Shown here piece by piece: positions 35,891 through 44,676 of a stretch of DNA of 51,351 nt. Every line of letters starts with the position of its first letter. The stretch's first letter is position 1. The notes under the pieces are model-generated. The model saw only the letters and a program-made list of their open reading frames with translations. It was not told the origin of the DNA and did not search any database. Source of the stretch: Streptococcus suis (GTDB lineage: Bacteria > Bacillota > Bacilli > Lactobacillales > Streptococcaceae); contig JAKTNI010000001.1 of assembly GCA_029593505.1 (NCBI GenBank), positions 543,554-594,904 on the forward strand. The letters are read 5' to 3'. A program made the translations under genes and the position numbers.

Positions 35891-37202
35891 TAGGCAAGGA
35901 AATATTTACGGTAAACTGTCCACTATATTCCTGAATCGTAAAAGTTCCTTTATGAAATTCGATTATACGACGACAAGTGATTAACCCTATATTTGTACTT
36001 TCACTCATTTCTTTATCAATCCGTATAGTGTTACTTATCATGATAAACATACTATTTTCGTTAGAATAGTATGAAATTTTTATAATTTCTAGCGGTTCAG
36101 CATATTTCAATAAATTAGAGTATAGATTATCCATAACACGCTGCAACATATCTATATTTACCTCAATTTCTGCTAAAACAGGGCGAAAATCTATCTGTAC
36201 ATTCATTCCTTGACATTCAAGTGAGTAAGTATAGTCTTCAATAAATTGCCCAAATAGCTCATCAGAATCTACAATTTCCATAGCAACATCATGCCATTCT
36301 GTATCGTAAGCCAAAAAATACTCAAAGAGTTTATCTGCCATTGTTTTAATTCTCATCGTTTGCCCTAAACTTTTATGGATTAAATCATAGAATTGGTCTT
36401 CGCTAGAATATTTTTTACGTTCTATAATTTCAAGATAAGCAAGAAGTGATGTAAGAGGTGTACGTAGATCATGTGACATCGCAGTAATTAGTTCTAAGTT
36501 AGCAGAACGCATCTGTCTTTGTATTTCCTGATATTTTAAAATAGATAAGCGCATTTGGTTAATTCCTGCAGCAAGTTCCCCCAGTTCGTCAGTATCTTTC
36601 ACAGTTACAACATAATTTAGCTGACCGCTTGATAAAATATCTAGTTCTTTTTTCAATTGAACAACATAAGCTATTTTTTTATTAATAAACCATATAAAAC
36701 ATATTAAAAAAATAGCAAATGCAATTATTCCTGATAGTAAAGTCAATAAATAATAATAGAGATCACTAGCATAATAATACAAGAATACTTTAACTTGAAC
36801 ATCCCCATTTAAAGTAAGTAAGTATTCTTTACCTAAATCCTCAAAATTTGCAGTAGTTTCCTCAAGTTCCTGTTCTGATAATGAGTTATCTGAAAAATAG
36901 GATTCATAGACAAGTTTATTATCTTTATATATAACTAAATATACTTTTTCACCTCGGCTACTCCAAGCATTAAGTCTTTTTAAATTCTTTAAGGAAATAT
37001 CATTCTCATATACATAGTCTTGAAGTTTAGTAAATTGATTATCTGTCATCTTATTGATAAAAGATTCACTATAGATAGATTTTTCAAGCATTAAATTTCC
37101 GGTAGAAATAATGATCACAAATACAATCATTGCTAATAAAAAGGAGATAAGGACAGAAAATAGTAAATGAATTTTTAATTTTTTTCGACTATTTTTACTC
37201 AA
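35871..37202 (-). CDS. Sensor histidine kinase (VanS/HAMP type)
   Basis: The protein has about 443 residues: a membrane helix near the N-terminus, an extracytoplasmic sensor (about 130 residues), a second helix, HAMP linker, H-box AMSHDLRTPLTSLLAYLE and an ATPase domain with NLYSNLLKYA. The G-box is poor (no clear GxGL), so catalytic fitness is uncertain. The start is taken as TTG at 37202, which overlaps the regulator stop and has AAAGGG upstream; the ATG further upstream at 37259 lies deep in the regulator gene. The ligand is unknown; a surface or peptide stress is plausible from the neighbouring Dlt-like operon. Confidence 0.78.
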   Translation of the reverse strand: MSKNSRKKLKIHLLFSVLISFLLAMIVFVIIISTGNLMLEKSIYSESFINKMTDNQFTKLQDYVYENDISLKNLKRLNAWSSRGEKVYLVIYKDNKLVYESYFSDNSLSEQELEETTANFEDLGKEYLLTLNGDVQVKVFLYYYASDLYYYLLTLLSGIIAFAIFLICFIWFINKKIAYVVQLKKELDILSSGQLNYVVTVKDTDELGELAAGINQMRLSILKYQEIQRQMRSANLELITAMSHDLRTPLTSLLAYLEIIERKKYSSEDQFYDLIHKSLGQTMRIKTMADKLFEYFLAYDTEWHDVAMEIVDSDELFGQFIEDYTYSLECQGMNVQIDFRPVLAEIEVNIDMLQRVMDNLYSNLLKYAEPLEIIKISYYSNENSMFIMISNTIRIDKEMSESTNIGLITCRRIIEFHKGTFTIQEYSGQFTVNISLPIKTQET

Positions 37203-37893
37203 TTCGATATCCCTTTCCCCACACCGTTCGTATAGTATAATTATTTTTAGAAGAGTCACCTAATTTTCGTCGTATATTTCTAATGTGAACCATTACATTA
37301 TTTGTTGAAGAATAAGTATAAGGTTCATTCCAAATGATTTCATAAATGCTCTGAGCAGAATAAATTCTTTTTCGATTGGATGCCAGCAACAGAAGGATTC
37401 TGTATTCAATATCAGTTAATATCACTTCTCTCTCATTTACTTTTACAAGGCATTGTTTGGGATCAATTTCAATATTTCCACAACAATATATTTTTGAATC
37501 TGAGTCTTGGTCTTTAGAACTGTACACATAAGCTCTGCGTAAAATTGCTTTAACCCTATTCATAAGTTCATTATATGAAAAAGGTTTTACAAGGTAATCA
37601 TCGCCACCTGCAGAAAAACCTAATGTTTTATCAGAATCTTGTGATTTTGCAGTTAAAAATAAAATTGGTACAGTATATCGTTTACGCAATTCAGAACATA
37701 CCCTATAACCACTCATTTTGGGCATCATTACATCTAAAATCACAAGATTTACAGAAGAATCCATTAATCGTAAAGCTTCTTCTCCTGAAGAAGCTTCCAA
37801 TGTTTCATATCCTTCGCTATTAAGTAGCAAACGAAGTGCTTCTCTAATTTCAGGGTTATCATCAACAAATAAAATTCTCTTTTGCTTCACCAT
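37195..37893 (-). CDS. OmpR-family response regulator (VanR-like)
   Basis: The 232-residue protein has a receiver domain with VDDN, phospho-acceptor Asp in VNLVILDVMMPKMSG and Lys in YLVKPFSYNEL. The winged-helix domain ends TVRTVWGKGYRIE. SD AAAGGAG precedes the ATG. Its kinase partner overlaps by a few bases. It sits directly upstream of the Dlt-like operon in the same direction, so regulation of that operon is the natural guess. Confidence 0.88.
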   Translation of the reverse strand: MVKQKRILFVDDNPEIREALRLLLNSEGYETLEASSGEEALRLMDSSVNLVILDVMMPKMSGYRVCSELRKRYTVPILFLTAKSQDSDKTLGFSAGGDDYLVKPFSYNELMNRVKAILRRAYVYSSKDQDSDSKIYCCGNIEIDPKQCLVKVNEREVILTDIEYRILLLLASNRKRIYSAQSIYEIIWNEPYTYSSTNNVMVHIRNIRRKLGDSSKNNYTIRTVWGKGYRIE

Positions 37894-38248
37894 AATAGCT
37901 CCTTTTCTAGTTCTTTTATTATAGCATTGCTTTTATTTTTTCGAAAGTTAATCCACTATTAATTTCATATTTCTTCATAATTTTTGTGTTTGCTCAATTA
38001 AGTATTTATTTTGATTATGTAATTTATAAAAGAGATTATGTCAGTAAAATAGCTAAAAATGTTTCAAAAAACATAATAAACCCCCACCAAGAATAAATCT
38101 CAGTAGGGGTTTGTCAGGAATTAACTATTCCATTAATTTTTATTAGCTTGATAGATTTAAAATCTTTTCTCTAATAAGCAATTCTCTATTACTTAAGAGT
38201 AACAATTGCACAACATGTTAAATGTGCAATATCAAGGGGTTTGAGTTC
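37894..38248. other. Junction region between chromosome and mobile element
   Basis: No gene is seen in these 355 bases. They hold a terminator-like hairpin (38078-38112: AAACCCC / GGGGTTT), the core att-like site at 38189-38203, and a perfect eight-base inverted repeat ATTGCACA / TGTGCAAT (38205-38230) between the att site and the integrase stop. The last may be a terminator or an integrase arm site. Confidence 0.6.
38189..38203 (-). other. att-like core site of an ICESa2603-family element
   Basis: TTACTTAAGAGTAAC matches the 15-bp core TTATTTAAGAGTAAC, known from elements that integrate at the 3' end of rplL, at 14 of 15 bases. On the minus strand it reads GTT ACT CTT AAG TAA, the Val-Thr-Leu-Lys-stop end of rplL with a synonymous Lys codon. 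It is 45 bases beyond the stop of the integrase. The partner site beside rplL would be outside the window. Confidence 0.7.
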
Positions 38249-39448
38249 TTAATTTGAAGTTTGGCAGGAATTTTGGCATAAAATTGAATCCAATCCTGCA
38301 CTTTTGATATTTTGTGTGATTTCTTCAGAAACTGTTTTATCTAAAGCATTAAACCAGTGACTGTAAGTATTCAAAGTTGTTGATTTATCGGCATGTCCCA
38401 TACGTCTGGCTACATATAAAATATCTTTTTTCAAGACATTGATTAGATAGGATGCATGGCTATGTCTGAGACCTTTTCCTGTAATTACTGGAACTCCTAC
38501 CTGTTGAGCTTTCCGTTTGATGATGCGACAAATGGTTGATTTGCAAAAAGGATCTCCAAATCTTGAAATGATAAAATCTGTATCTTGATTTGCAAACTGA
38601 TTTTTTCGCCAAACTTGAAGTACTTCAATAGTAATATCATCCAATTCAATAAGTCGTTCACCTGCTGGAGTCTTTGTTTGGTCTTTACGATACCAATTAC
38701 CATTTTCATCTTTCTCTAAGGTTGTATGTACCTTTAGAAATTTTTTATCAAAATCAATATCCTCCCAACATAAAGATAAACCTTCGCTCACTCGTACACC
38801 TGTCATATAATATAACCAGATGGCAGTAAATCGTTGCAATTCTTCATAATCATGTAAGTCAAATGATTTGATAAATGTCTGAAACTCCGCATAGGTCCAA
38901 AATGGAGTTTCTGGATGTTTACCTCTAGGATTATCTAATGCTTTACAAGGCATATTTGAAATATAGCCAAGTCTTTCTGCATAACCCATACAAGCTTTAA
39001 ACCTTGACCATAAATTTTTCGCATAGTTTTCAGAATAATTCTCTATGATATGCAATCTAAAAGCTTCGCAATCTCTAGGAGTTATTGCTTTTAATGGCTT
39101 TAAACCAAAATATTGAATAAAAAGTTTATGATGAGGAAGAGCCGTCTTATATGTCACAGACTGAACTTTTTGCTTATATGCTCTTAAATAAATTTTGTTC
39201 ATATAGTTTTCAAAAGTCATATTGTAATTTTCTAAACTGACTTTGTTGGCAAATTCATATTTTATACGAACTAATTCGTCATATGCTTCTTTCATTGTTT
39301 CAAAGGTTTTACCATATTGATTTTTTCTAGCTTTCTTTTGTACCCTTTTGCCAGTTACTGGGTCGATTCCAAGATCAATCTGATAAAATATCTTTCCCTT
39401 ATTATCACAATAAACACCTTTGTATTTTTTACTACTTTTTGTTGCCAT
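38249..39448 (-). CDS. int: Tyrosine integrase of the mobile element
   Basis: The 399-residue phage-type integrase has an N-terminal AP2-like arm-binding domain (KYKGVYCDNKGKIFYQIDLG), a SAM-like domain and the catalytic domain with Arg in MTGVRVSEGLSL, His/Arg in KGLRHSHASYL, His in RMGHADKSTT and Tyr in LNTYSHWF. Start MATKSSKK at 39448 is preferred over 39460. It excises and inserts the element at the att site beside it. A DUF3173 gene follows upstream, the normal order in Tn5252-like elements. Confidence 0.9.
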   Translation of the reverse strand: MATKSSKKYKGVYCDNKGKIFYQIDLGIDPVTGKRVQKKARKNQYGKTFETMKEAYDELVRIKYEFANKVSLENYNMTFENYMNKIYLRAYKQKVQSVTYKTALPHHKLFIQYFGLKPLKAITPRDCEAFRLHIIENYSENYAKNLWSRFKACMGYAERLGYISNMPCKALDNPRGKHPETPFWTYAEFQTFIKSFDLHDYEELQRFTAIWLYYMTGVRVSEGLSLCWEDIDFDKKFLKVHTTLEKDENGNWYRKDQTKTPAGERLIELDDITIEVLQVWRKNQFANQDTDFIISRFGDPFCKSTICRIIKRKAQQVGVPVITGKGLRHSHASYLINVLKKDILYVARRMGHADKSTTLNTYSHWFNALDKTVSEEITQNIKSAGLDSILCQNSCQTSN

Positions 39449-39470
39449 TTGGATTCTCACTTTCTAAATG

Positions 39471-39698
39471 TTATTTAGATAGTGGAATCCCTATTAATTG
39501 TTCCACAATTTCTGCTGGTGCGATACCTAGTCTTCGATTGTCAAAGGGCGATTTACTTAATTGTACCGCATTATGGTCAACTTTGCGAGCTTCTTCAAAC
39601 TTTTTTACAGCAATTTTTTTAGCTTCACGAATAATGTCTCTAGAGGTATGTTCAGGAAATCCTAAGTTCATTAAATCTTTATATGTAGCAGTTCTCAT
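39471..39698 (-). CDS. DUF3173 family protein, excisionase-like
   Basis: The 75-residue protein begins MRTATYKDLMNLGFPEHTSRDIIREAK. The family regularly accompanies streptococcal ICE integrases and is thought to help excision, but function is not proven. AAGGAGG precedes the ATG, and the gene lies 22 bases before the integrase start. Confidence 0.75.
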   Translation of the reverse strand: MRTATYKDLMNLGFPEHTSRDIIREAKKIAVKKFEEARKVDHNAVQLSKSPFDNRRLGIAPAEIVEQLIGIPLSK

Positions 39699-39929
39699 AC
39701 ACTTTCCTCCTTCAAATCACTAAGTTATTTTACACGCTAGATGGGATTTGAATGGTTAGTTCAATCATGGGAATTTCACCCGCTGTCCTTTTTCGATGGC
39801 AGCCTGAACGGTCAGAAGTATCATTATCATTATTTGTGTCATGGCAGATAGGTCACCATCCTATTTTTGAATAAATGATTTTCGCTCATTTCCTGGCGCA
39901 TTACATTCTATTGCTCAACAAATAAATAA

Positions 39930-39976
39930 AGTCCCACCTAGAATTATTCAATTGTCAATGAACAAATCAGGAGGGA
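39930..39976 (-). terminator. Terminator of the XRE regulator gene
   Basis: AGTCCCACCT pairs with AGGAGGGACT (one mismatch) across a long loop just beyond the stop codon. The remaining 200 bases up to the DUF3173 gene hold no recognised gene. Confidence 0.6.
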
Positions 39977-40201
39977 CTATTTTAAATTATTCTTTATTCG
40001 GTGGGGAAAGTCAGTTTGCCCCAACAAATAATCTGTACTAACGTTATATAGATTTGAAAGTTTTATTATTACATCTGCCGATAAAATACGTTCTCCTCTC
40101 TCAATTTTTGCATAAGCAGAGTGGGTAAACGAAAGCTTTTCGGCAACGTATTTTTGAGTGAAATCATTGTCTTCTCTCAAATCCCTTAAACGTCGGTACA
40201 T
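39977..40201 (-). CDS. XRE-family transcriptional regulator
   Basis: The 74-residue Cro/CI-type helix-turn-helix protein (LREDNDFTQKYVAEKLSFTHSAYAKIERGERILSADVIIKLSNLYNVSTDYLLG) is probably a regulator of element transfer. ATG at 40201 has AGGAGA seven bases upstream. The palindrome at 40254-40272 is its probable operator. Confidence 0.85.
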   Translation of the reverse strand: MYRRLRDLREDNDFTQKYVAEKLSFTHSAYAKIERGERILSADVIIKLSNLYNVSTDYLLGQTDFPHRIKNNLK

Positions 40202-40253
40202 CAATCTTTCTCCTAAGGAAAAGTATAGAGGATAACTAGGAGAAATTTGATAT

Positions 40254-40272
40254 ATTGTCCTAATTGGACAAT
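40254..40272. promoter_or_regulatory. Likely operator of the XRE regulator
   Basis: ATTGTCC TAATT GGACAAT is a perfect inverted repeat with seven-base arms, about 50 bases upstream of the regulator start. Confidence 0.6.
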
Positions 40273-40284
40273 AGAAATAAAACT

Positions 40285-40328
40285 CCCAAACCGTTTATTT
40301 CTTTACAAATTAGACGGTTTGAGAGTAG
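40285..40328 (-). terminator. Terminator of the mobilisation operon
   Basis: ACTCCCAAACCGT pairs with ACGGTTTGAGAGT (one mismatch) across about 20 bases. It lies 55 bases after the relaxase stop and is followed on the minus strand by TTTATTTC. Confidence 0.7.
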
Positions 40329-40381
40329 CTTCATTATACATTATACCAAAATAAACAAGAATATGTTGGAAATTTGAACAT

Positions 40382-42247
40382 TTATTCAATATGAATGGAA
40401 AAATCGTCTGTCTTGTATTTATCCATATTTAAAACTCTTACATATTCATCCAACTTTCTAACCGCATTTTCGTATTCTTCGATTTTATTGTCTAGCTGAT
40501 TCTGTATCATTTCAATCTCAGATTCAATCTGTCCAATTGTTACATTCTGCGATAAATTCATCTTGGAACATTCATACTTAGCTAATTGCTTGGTATCTTG
40601 ATTATCACTTTGTAGGTTAACAACTACTTCTGCCATCTTGTTTAAGGTGGCGTTTTTTTCTTGAAGATTTGTCAATTCAATATCTAGCTGTGCGATGTCT
40701 CCAACCAATTCATCTTTTAATTCTAGAAAGGATTTATTTTGAATGTTTAATGTCATCAATAAATTGATTTCTTCAATTTTTTGTTGAAGTCTAGACAGAC
40801 TTATTCGTCTCTTATAAGGTAAAGACCTATTGTCAAATGTCAGTTGGCGAATCAAGTCTCTTCCCTTCATAAAACGATTCTTTTCTGAGTCCTCTTTATG
40901 ATAAACGAAATAAGAAGATGTTTCTCGAATAAACACCTGATACTGTTTCTTATTTTCTTGTTCTAAGATATTTAGTTGATGATTTGGAATGAAGATTAGT
41001 CCTTCTTGTCCAATTCCCAGCCAAACTTTAATAAATAGACCATCTGAAACCGCCTTTTCAACTTGCTCCTCAGCAATCTCAACTTCAAACTCATGCACTG
41101 CATCTCTCTTAGTCTTGTACGTTTCATAAGCTTCGGTTATTTCTTCTTCGGTCAATATGTCTGAATGCTGTTGTGACTCAAACATTTCAAATTCCGTTTT
41201 TACGTCACTATTATGAAGCACTTCAACCACATCATGTTCCTTGAAGTAGCTCTCAAAATACGTAGTGTCATAAAGATTTTTCTGACTTAATGACTTATTT
41301 GGTATAGAAATGCAGCTTTGTCCATCAGAAAGAACAAAATCTATCGTTTTTATTTTGCTCTTCAATTCTAATCCCAGTAACCCAGCTTTCTCAACTAAAT
41401 CATCAAATGAATTGGATCTTGGCAACAAAAATTCTAAAATCCGTTCAATCTTTTTCTTGGCAAAATAATGTTGAAAATATTCTTTTGAATAGGGTTCTCT
41501 CTTATTCAACTTATCTCCTCGGATGACTTGCTTCATATCCCTATCTGTCATGAAAAATCGACTATGTTTCTTTGAGAAATCCATTTTGACATTTAGTTGC
41601 TCAGCTTTTTGCATAAAATCATTAAAGTCAATAGAATGTTCCATGAGAAAAAATAACCGCTGCTTCAATTCGTATTTGTGATTAGTACGGCGATAGACCT
41701 CGTAATCTCTATGAGAATAACGTTTAGGTGGAATGATTTTGGCACCAGCTACTTTAGAAATTCTATCTGAAATCATTTGTAAATTTCTTTCAAGAGCGTA
41801 GTCCCACTTCAACTTTTTTTGAGATTGGCAGTCGATTGAGTTGATAATAATGTGATTATGACAATGATCCTGATCAACATGAGTGGCAACAATGAATTTA
41901 TATTGACCACCTATAAACTCTTTTATCGTTTCATAGCCAATGCGATTGATTTCCTCTGGACTTAATTTATCCTCAGGTGAGAAAGACTGAATGACGTGAT
42001 GAGCATGTATTTTCTGTTGCTTTTTCTCTTGTCTATCAAACCGTGAATCGTAGAGTTGATCATTTGAAAGGAAATTATTTTGATACATCTTTACCAGTTC
42101 CATATAGTCAGGAAAATCAAGATAATTACTCATCCCAAAATCTGAAATCAACGATAAATTCCTGGTCTTCTTAGGATCAAGGATATACTTGATTAATTGA
42201 CGTCGATATTTTTTCCCATGAACTGCATAATGCTTAGTGATGACCAT
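40382..42247 (-). CDS. Tn5252-type relaxase/mobilisation nuclease
   Basis: The 621-residue protein has an N-terminal MobP-type relaxase domain: the candidate nucleophile Tyr is among YAVHGKKYRRQLIKYIL, and the HxDxxHxHxHI metal site is in THVDQDHCHNHIIINS (about residues 141-156). The long C-terminal part is coiled-coil rich (about 500-600). It nicks at oriT and leads the strand during transfer. The start overlaps the MobC-like gene by 14 bases, showing coupling. Confidence 0.9.
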   Translation of the reverse strand: MVITKHYAVHGKKYRRQLIKYILDPKKTRNLSLISDFGMSNYLDFPDYMELVKMYQNNFLSNDQLYDSRFDRQEKKQQKIHAHHVIQSFSPEDKLSPEEINRIGYETIKEFIGGQYKFIVATHVDQDHCHNHIIINSIDCQSQKKLKWDYALERNLQMISDRISKVAGAKIIPPKRYSHRDYEVYRRTNHKYELKQRLFFLMEHSIDFNDFMQKAEQLNVKMDFSKKHSRFFMTDRDMKQVIRGDKLNKREPYSKEYFQHYFAKKKIERILEFLLPRSNSFDDLVEKAGLLGLELKSKIKTIDFVLSDGQSCISIPNKSLSQKNLYDTTYFESYFKEHDVVEVLHNSDVKTEFEMFESQQHSDILTEEEITEAYETYKTKRDAVHEFEVEIAEEQVEKAVSDGLFIKVWLGIGQEGLIFIPNHQLNILEQENKKQYQVFIRETSSYFVYHKEDSEKNRFMKGRDLIRQLTFDNRSLPYKRRISLSRLQQKIEEINLLMTLNIQNKSFLELKDELVGDIAQLDIELTNLQEKNATLNKMAEVVVNLQSDNQDTKQLAKYECSKMNLSQNVTIGQIESEIEMIQNQLDNKIEEYENAVRKLDEYVRVLNMDKYKTDDFSIHIE

Positions 42248-42599
42248 AAAATTCTCTCAATCTTTGACACTTGATGTCAAAATCTTGTTGCAACTGTTTT
42301 TCTAACTCAGCTATACCGAGCTGCAATTCTTTTACTTGTTGAAGACTTAATAGGTGGCTTTGATTTACTGCACGTGCAATCTGGTTTATATTATTTCCAA
42401 TCCTACGAATTTCAAAAATCAGGTCTTGAAATCCTCTTGTATCTATTGTGATAAAATTCATACCAGGATCGAGTAAGGTTTTTCTGGCATAATAAGAAAA
42501 GTTTGGACACTGACTCTGAGCAAGTTTTTTGTTGAGAATAATTAATTCTTGATCACTCAAATATACCTTTTTCAAATTGGTCCGATAACGATTTTCCAT
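42234..42599 (-). CDS. MobC-like relaxosome accessory protein
   Basis: The 121-residue protein carries the MobC signature GFQDLIFEIRRIGNNINQIARAVNQ, which assists the relaxase in nicking and strand separation. It begins with a ribbon-helix-helix-like segment VYLSDQELIILNKKLAQ. It is in the middle of a three-gene mobilisation operon. Confidence 0.88.
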   Translation of the reverse strand: MENRYRTNLKKVYLSDQELIILNKKLAQSQCPNFSYYARKTLLDPGMNFITIDTRGFQDLIFEIRRIGNNINQIARAVNQSHLLSLQQVKELQLGIAELEKQLQQDFDIKCQRLREFYGHH

Positions 42600-42605
42600 A
42601 ATAAT

Positions 42606-42968
42606 TTACCTTATGTACTTTTCTTTGAATGAATGGCTTAATGGAATACTTATCTCAATTTCCCTCATCAAGTCTTTGACACAAGTCAAAATGATTTCAA
42701 TATGTTCCATAGTGACGGATTGAGACGACTTTGCCAGAACAAGTATTTCATGTACATCTCGGTAAATCTGTTCTACTTTTTGGTGTTGTAAATATTTTAT
42801 CCATTCTTCAATTAGCTGGGATGATTGGTGATTTATTTCCAATAATTTACCTCTAGCAAAAGGGGAGAATTGTTCATATCCCCCTTGTGCCATCATTTTT
42901 TGTATCTGTTGATACTCTTCTATTGAGAAATTGACTTCCTTGCGTATCTCTCTGACTAGGTTTCCCAT
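42606..42968 (-). CDS. Small mobilisation accessory protein
   Basis: The 120-residue protein starts MGNLVREIRKEVNFSIEEY. The start at 42968 is chosen because GGAGGA lies just upstream, and the in-frame ATG at 43028 has no SD. FSPFARGKLLEI resembles the ribbon-helix-helix-containing companions encoded beside MobC in Tn5252-like elements. Probable role: oriT binding. Confidence 0.7.
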   Translation of the reverse strand: MGNLVREIRKEVNFSIEEYQQIQKMMAQGGYEQFSPFARGKLLEINHQSSQLIEEWIKYLQHQKVEQIYRDVHEILVLAKSSQSVTMEHIEIILTCVKDLMREIEISIPLSHSFKEKYIR

Positions 42969-43028
42969 GCTACATCCTCCAGATTCTTTATTATCGGTAT
43001 ATCCCCGCCCTCGTATTAGACACGGCAC

Positions 43029-43200
43029 TGCCTAATATCCTCCATTTAGGTCTTTGCGAGCTCAGATATTGTGTCCACAATATCCCAAAAATCATATCGC
43101 CAGCTGACCAAAACCTTCCAGTTTTGACAGCCAACGATAAGATAACTTGGTGGCTCCGCCCCCAAACCCCCAGTGAAAAATCAAGGACTGATTTTCTTAG
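43029..43200. other. Candidate origin of transfer (oriT)
   Basis: This non-coding stretch directly upstream of the mobilisation operon has a perfect palindrome with arms GATATTGTG / CACAATATC (43065-43084), a hairpin GCTGACCAAAAC / GTTTTGACAGC with a bulge (43103-43131), and a C-rich tract TCCGCCCCCAAACCCCCAG (43155-43173). Inverted repeats next to a GC-rich nick region are usual for oriT. The nick site cannot be placed by eye. Confidence 0.5.
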
Positions 43201-43290
43201 GAATGGTATTAGGATAACAGGGATGATTTGGAAAAGGTATCACAAAATTGATATAATACTTTTATATGAATATTTTCAAAGAGATGCATT

Positions 43291-43690
43291 ATGTCCAAAT
43301 CATCTAAACAAATTGAAGAAGATGCTGTCGATTATTTAAAAATGCCGTTAAAAAAATCAAAACATATTAACAGAGAAATTTCTGAGGGAGATAAATAACC
43401 AATCTGGGATGGTCACATATACTTTTACAAAAATATAGAAAGACGAAATATTGATTTTTTGGAGCGAATTCCTGTTCAGTTTAAAGGTTGTGATGATTAT
43501 TATAACGAAAATGTTGGATACCCTCTAAGCAGGATTAATTTGGAGCATTATCTTACTGAAGGTGGTGTACTCTACTTTGTAGTGTACTTGAAAGACGTTA
43601 GTCCTACTGTCACTTATGCTTCACTAACACCAAAAGTCATTAAGAACGTATTGCTAGCTAGTGACAAGAAAAAGAAAAGAATTAAGAAAA
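43291..43690 (+). pseudogene. DUF4365-like gene, broken
   Basis: ATG at 43291 opens MSKSSKQIEEDAVDYL. A TAA in EGDK*PIWDGH (43396-43398) interrupts the frame, which then continues in phase as IPVQFKGCDDYYNENVGYPL, typical of DUF4365 proteins. The 3' end is lost at about 43690, where IS3-family sequence begins. A promoter TTGGAA (43228-43233), 18 bases, TATAAT (43252-43257) precedes it. The family is of unknown function and is often near mobile or defence genes. Confidence 0.55.
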
Positions 43691-43699
43691 AAGAAGATA

Positions 43700-44155
43700 T
43701 CTTTCTCCTGTTCTGGATGGCTATAATAGCGAAATTATTGATTTTACCTTATCCCGCTCTCCAAACCTCATACAAGTCAAGACCATGCTTGAAAAGGTCT
43801 TCCCTGAGGAAACTTACCCAAATACTATTCTCAATAGTGACCAAGGTTGGCAATACCAACATGAAGTCTATCACCGCTTTCTTGCAAGTAAAGGCATACG
43901 TCCTTCCATGTCTCGCAAAAGGACCAGCACGGATAATGGTATGATGGAATCCTTCTTTGGTGTCTTGAAGAAAGAGATGTTTTATGGCTTTGAGAAGACT
44001 TTCAAGTCTCTGGATCAACTGGAGCAAGCTATCACCGAGTATATTTTTTACTACAACAATAAACGCATTAAAGAAAAACTAAGAGGACTTAGTCCTGTTC
44101 AGTATAGAACTAAATCCTTTCAATAATATTTTTTGTCTAACTTTTTGGGGTCAGT
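43700..44155 (+). mobile_element. IS3-family (IS150 group) insertion sequence, 3' fragment
   Basis: The frame from about 43716 to 44126 encodes the end of the orfB integrase core: DGYNSEIIDF, NSDQGWQYQH, the last catalytic Glu in STDNGMMESFFGVLKKEMFYG, and EYIFYYNNKRIKEKLRGLSPVQYR. The right terminal repeat TGTCTAACTTTTTGGGGTCA follows (about 44132-44151). The 5' half, including orfA, is missing, so the copy is not autonomous. Confidence 0.85.
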
Positions 44156-44250
44156 ACAATGACTCATAAATATTTTTTTGCAAGTTCAAATACTCCATGA
44201 GATTAATAACTTTATTATTTTCGCCAACTTTACTAATCGTATAAACATTC

Positions 44251-44290
44251 TCCAAATTTCTCAACATCAATTGAGAAATTTGGCTTTTTC
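44251..44290 (+). terminator. Strong hairpin terminator
   Basis: CCAAATTTCTCAA pairs perfectly with TTGAGAAATTTGG across six bases and a CTTTTT run follows. It is stranded between element fragments; the gene it served is not visible. Confidence 0.75.
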
Positions 44291-44407
44291 CGTTACTCAG
44301 TTAAAGCGTCCTTTAGTTGTATATTTCCTGTTAATATCCCTTTTGAAGCATAACATTGTTTTCAATGATCGCACCCGATTGTTGACACCCATTTTAGAAC
44401 CTATTCT

Positions 44408-44573
44408 TTGATTTTCAATAAGCGTAAACTGTTTAATGTTACAAGTAAAGTTGCTCCCATATCAGCAAATATCGCTATCCAAAGTGTTAACCAACCGGGC
44501 ATGACCAAAAGTAATTCCACTAATTTAATCGCCAAAGAGAAGGAAATGTTTTGCTTGATGATTGCTAAAGCCT
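44408..44573 (-). pseudogene. C-terminal fragment of a CadA/ZntA-type heavy-metal P-type ATPase
   Basis: The minus strand encodes [20 protein letters not shown], then [20 protein letters not shown] and [17 protein letters not shown] before a stop. This is the last membrane-helix pair of PIB-type ATPases that export Cd, Zn or similar metals. Everything upstream is missing. The fragment, next to a multicopper oxidase, points to a former metal-resistance locus. Confidence 0.7.
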
Positions 44574-44590
44574 TAAATCCTTGAACACGA

Positions 44591-44676
44591 TGTCAGGTTT
44601 TAAACGTTACGACGAGGATTTCAAACAATCGTTCGTTAATTTCTATCAAACTGGTAAAACACAGACTGAATTTTTC
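44591..44676 (+). mobile_element. IS3-family orfA, 5' fragment
   Basis: ATG GSG-type start [20 protein letters not shown] followed by TGKTQTEF is the beginning of an IS3-family orfA (helix-turn-helix). It breaks off after about 28 residues and is separated from the orfB fragment at 43700, so it is from another or a rearranged copy. Confidence 0.6.

Noticed and set aside
35871..37259. The longer kinase start at 37259
   Set aside because: It would overlap 65 bases of the regulator gene with no SD; TTG at 37202 has an SD and gives a normal N-terminus.
38078..38112. CRISPR-like or other clustered repeats near the integrase
   Set aside because: Only single hairpins are present; no regularly spaced repeats occur anywhere in the window.
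43749..44027. A 92-codon minus-strand frame over the IS3 fragment
   Set aside because: The plus strand encodes a clear orfB integrase core; the antisense frame has no recognisable motif.
44178..44411. A 77-codon plus-strand frame after the IS3 fragment
   Set aside because: It has no SD, spans a strong terminator hairpin and resembles no family.
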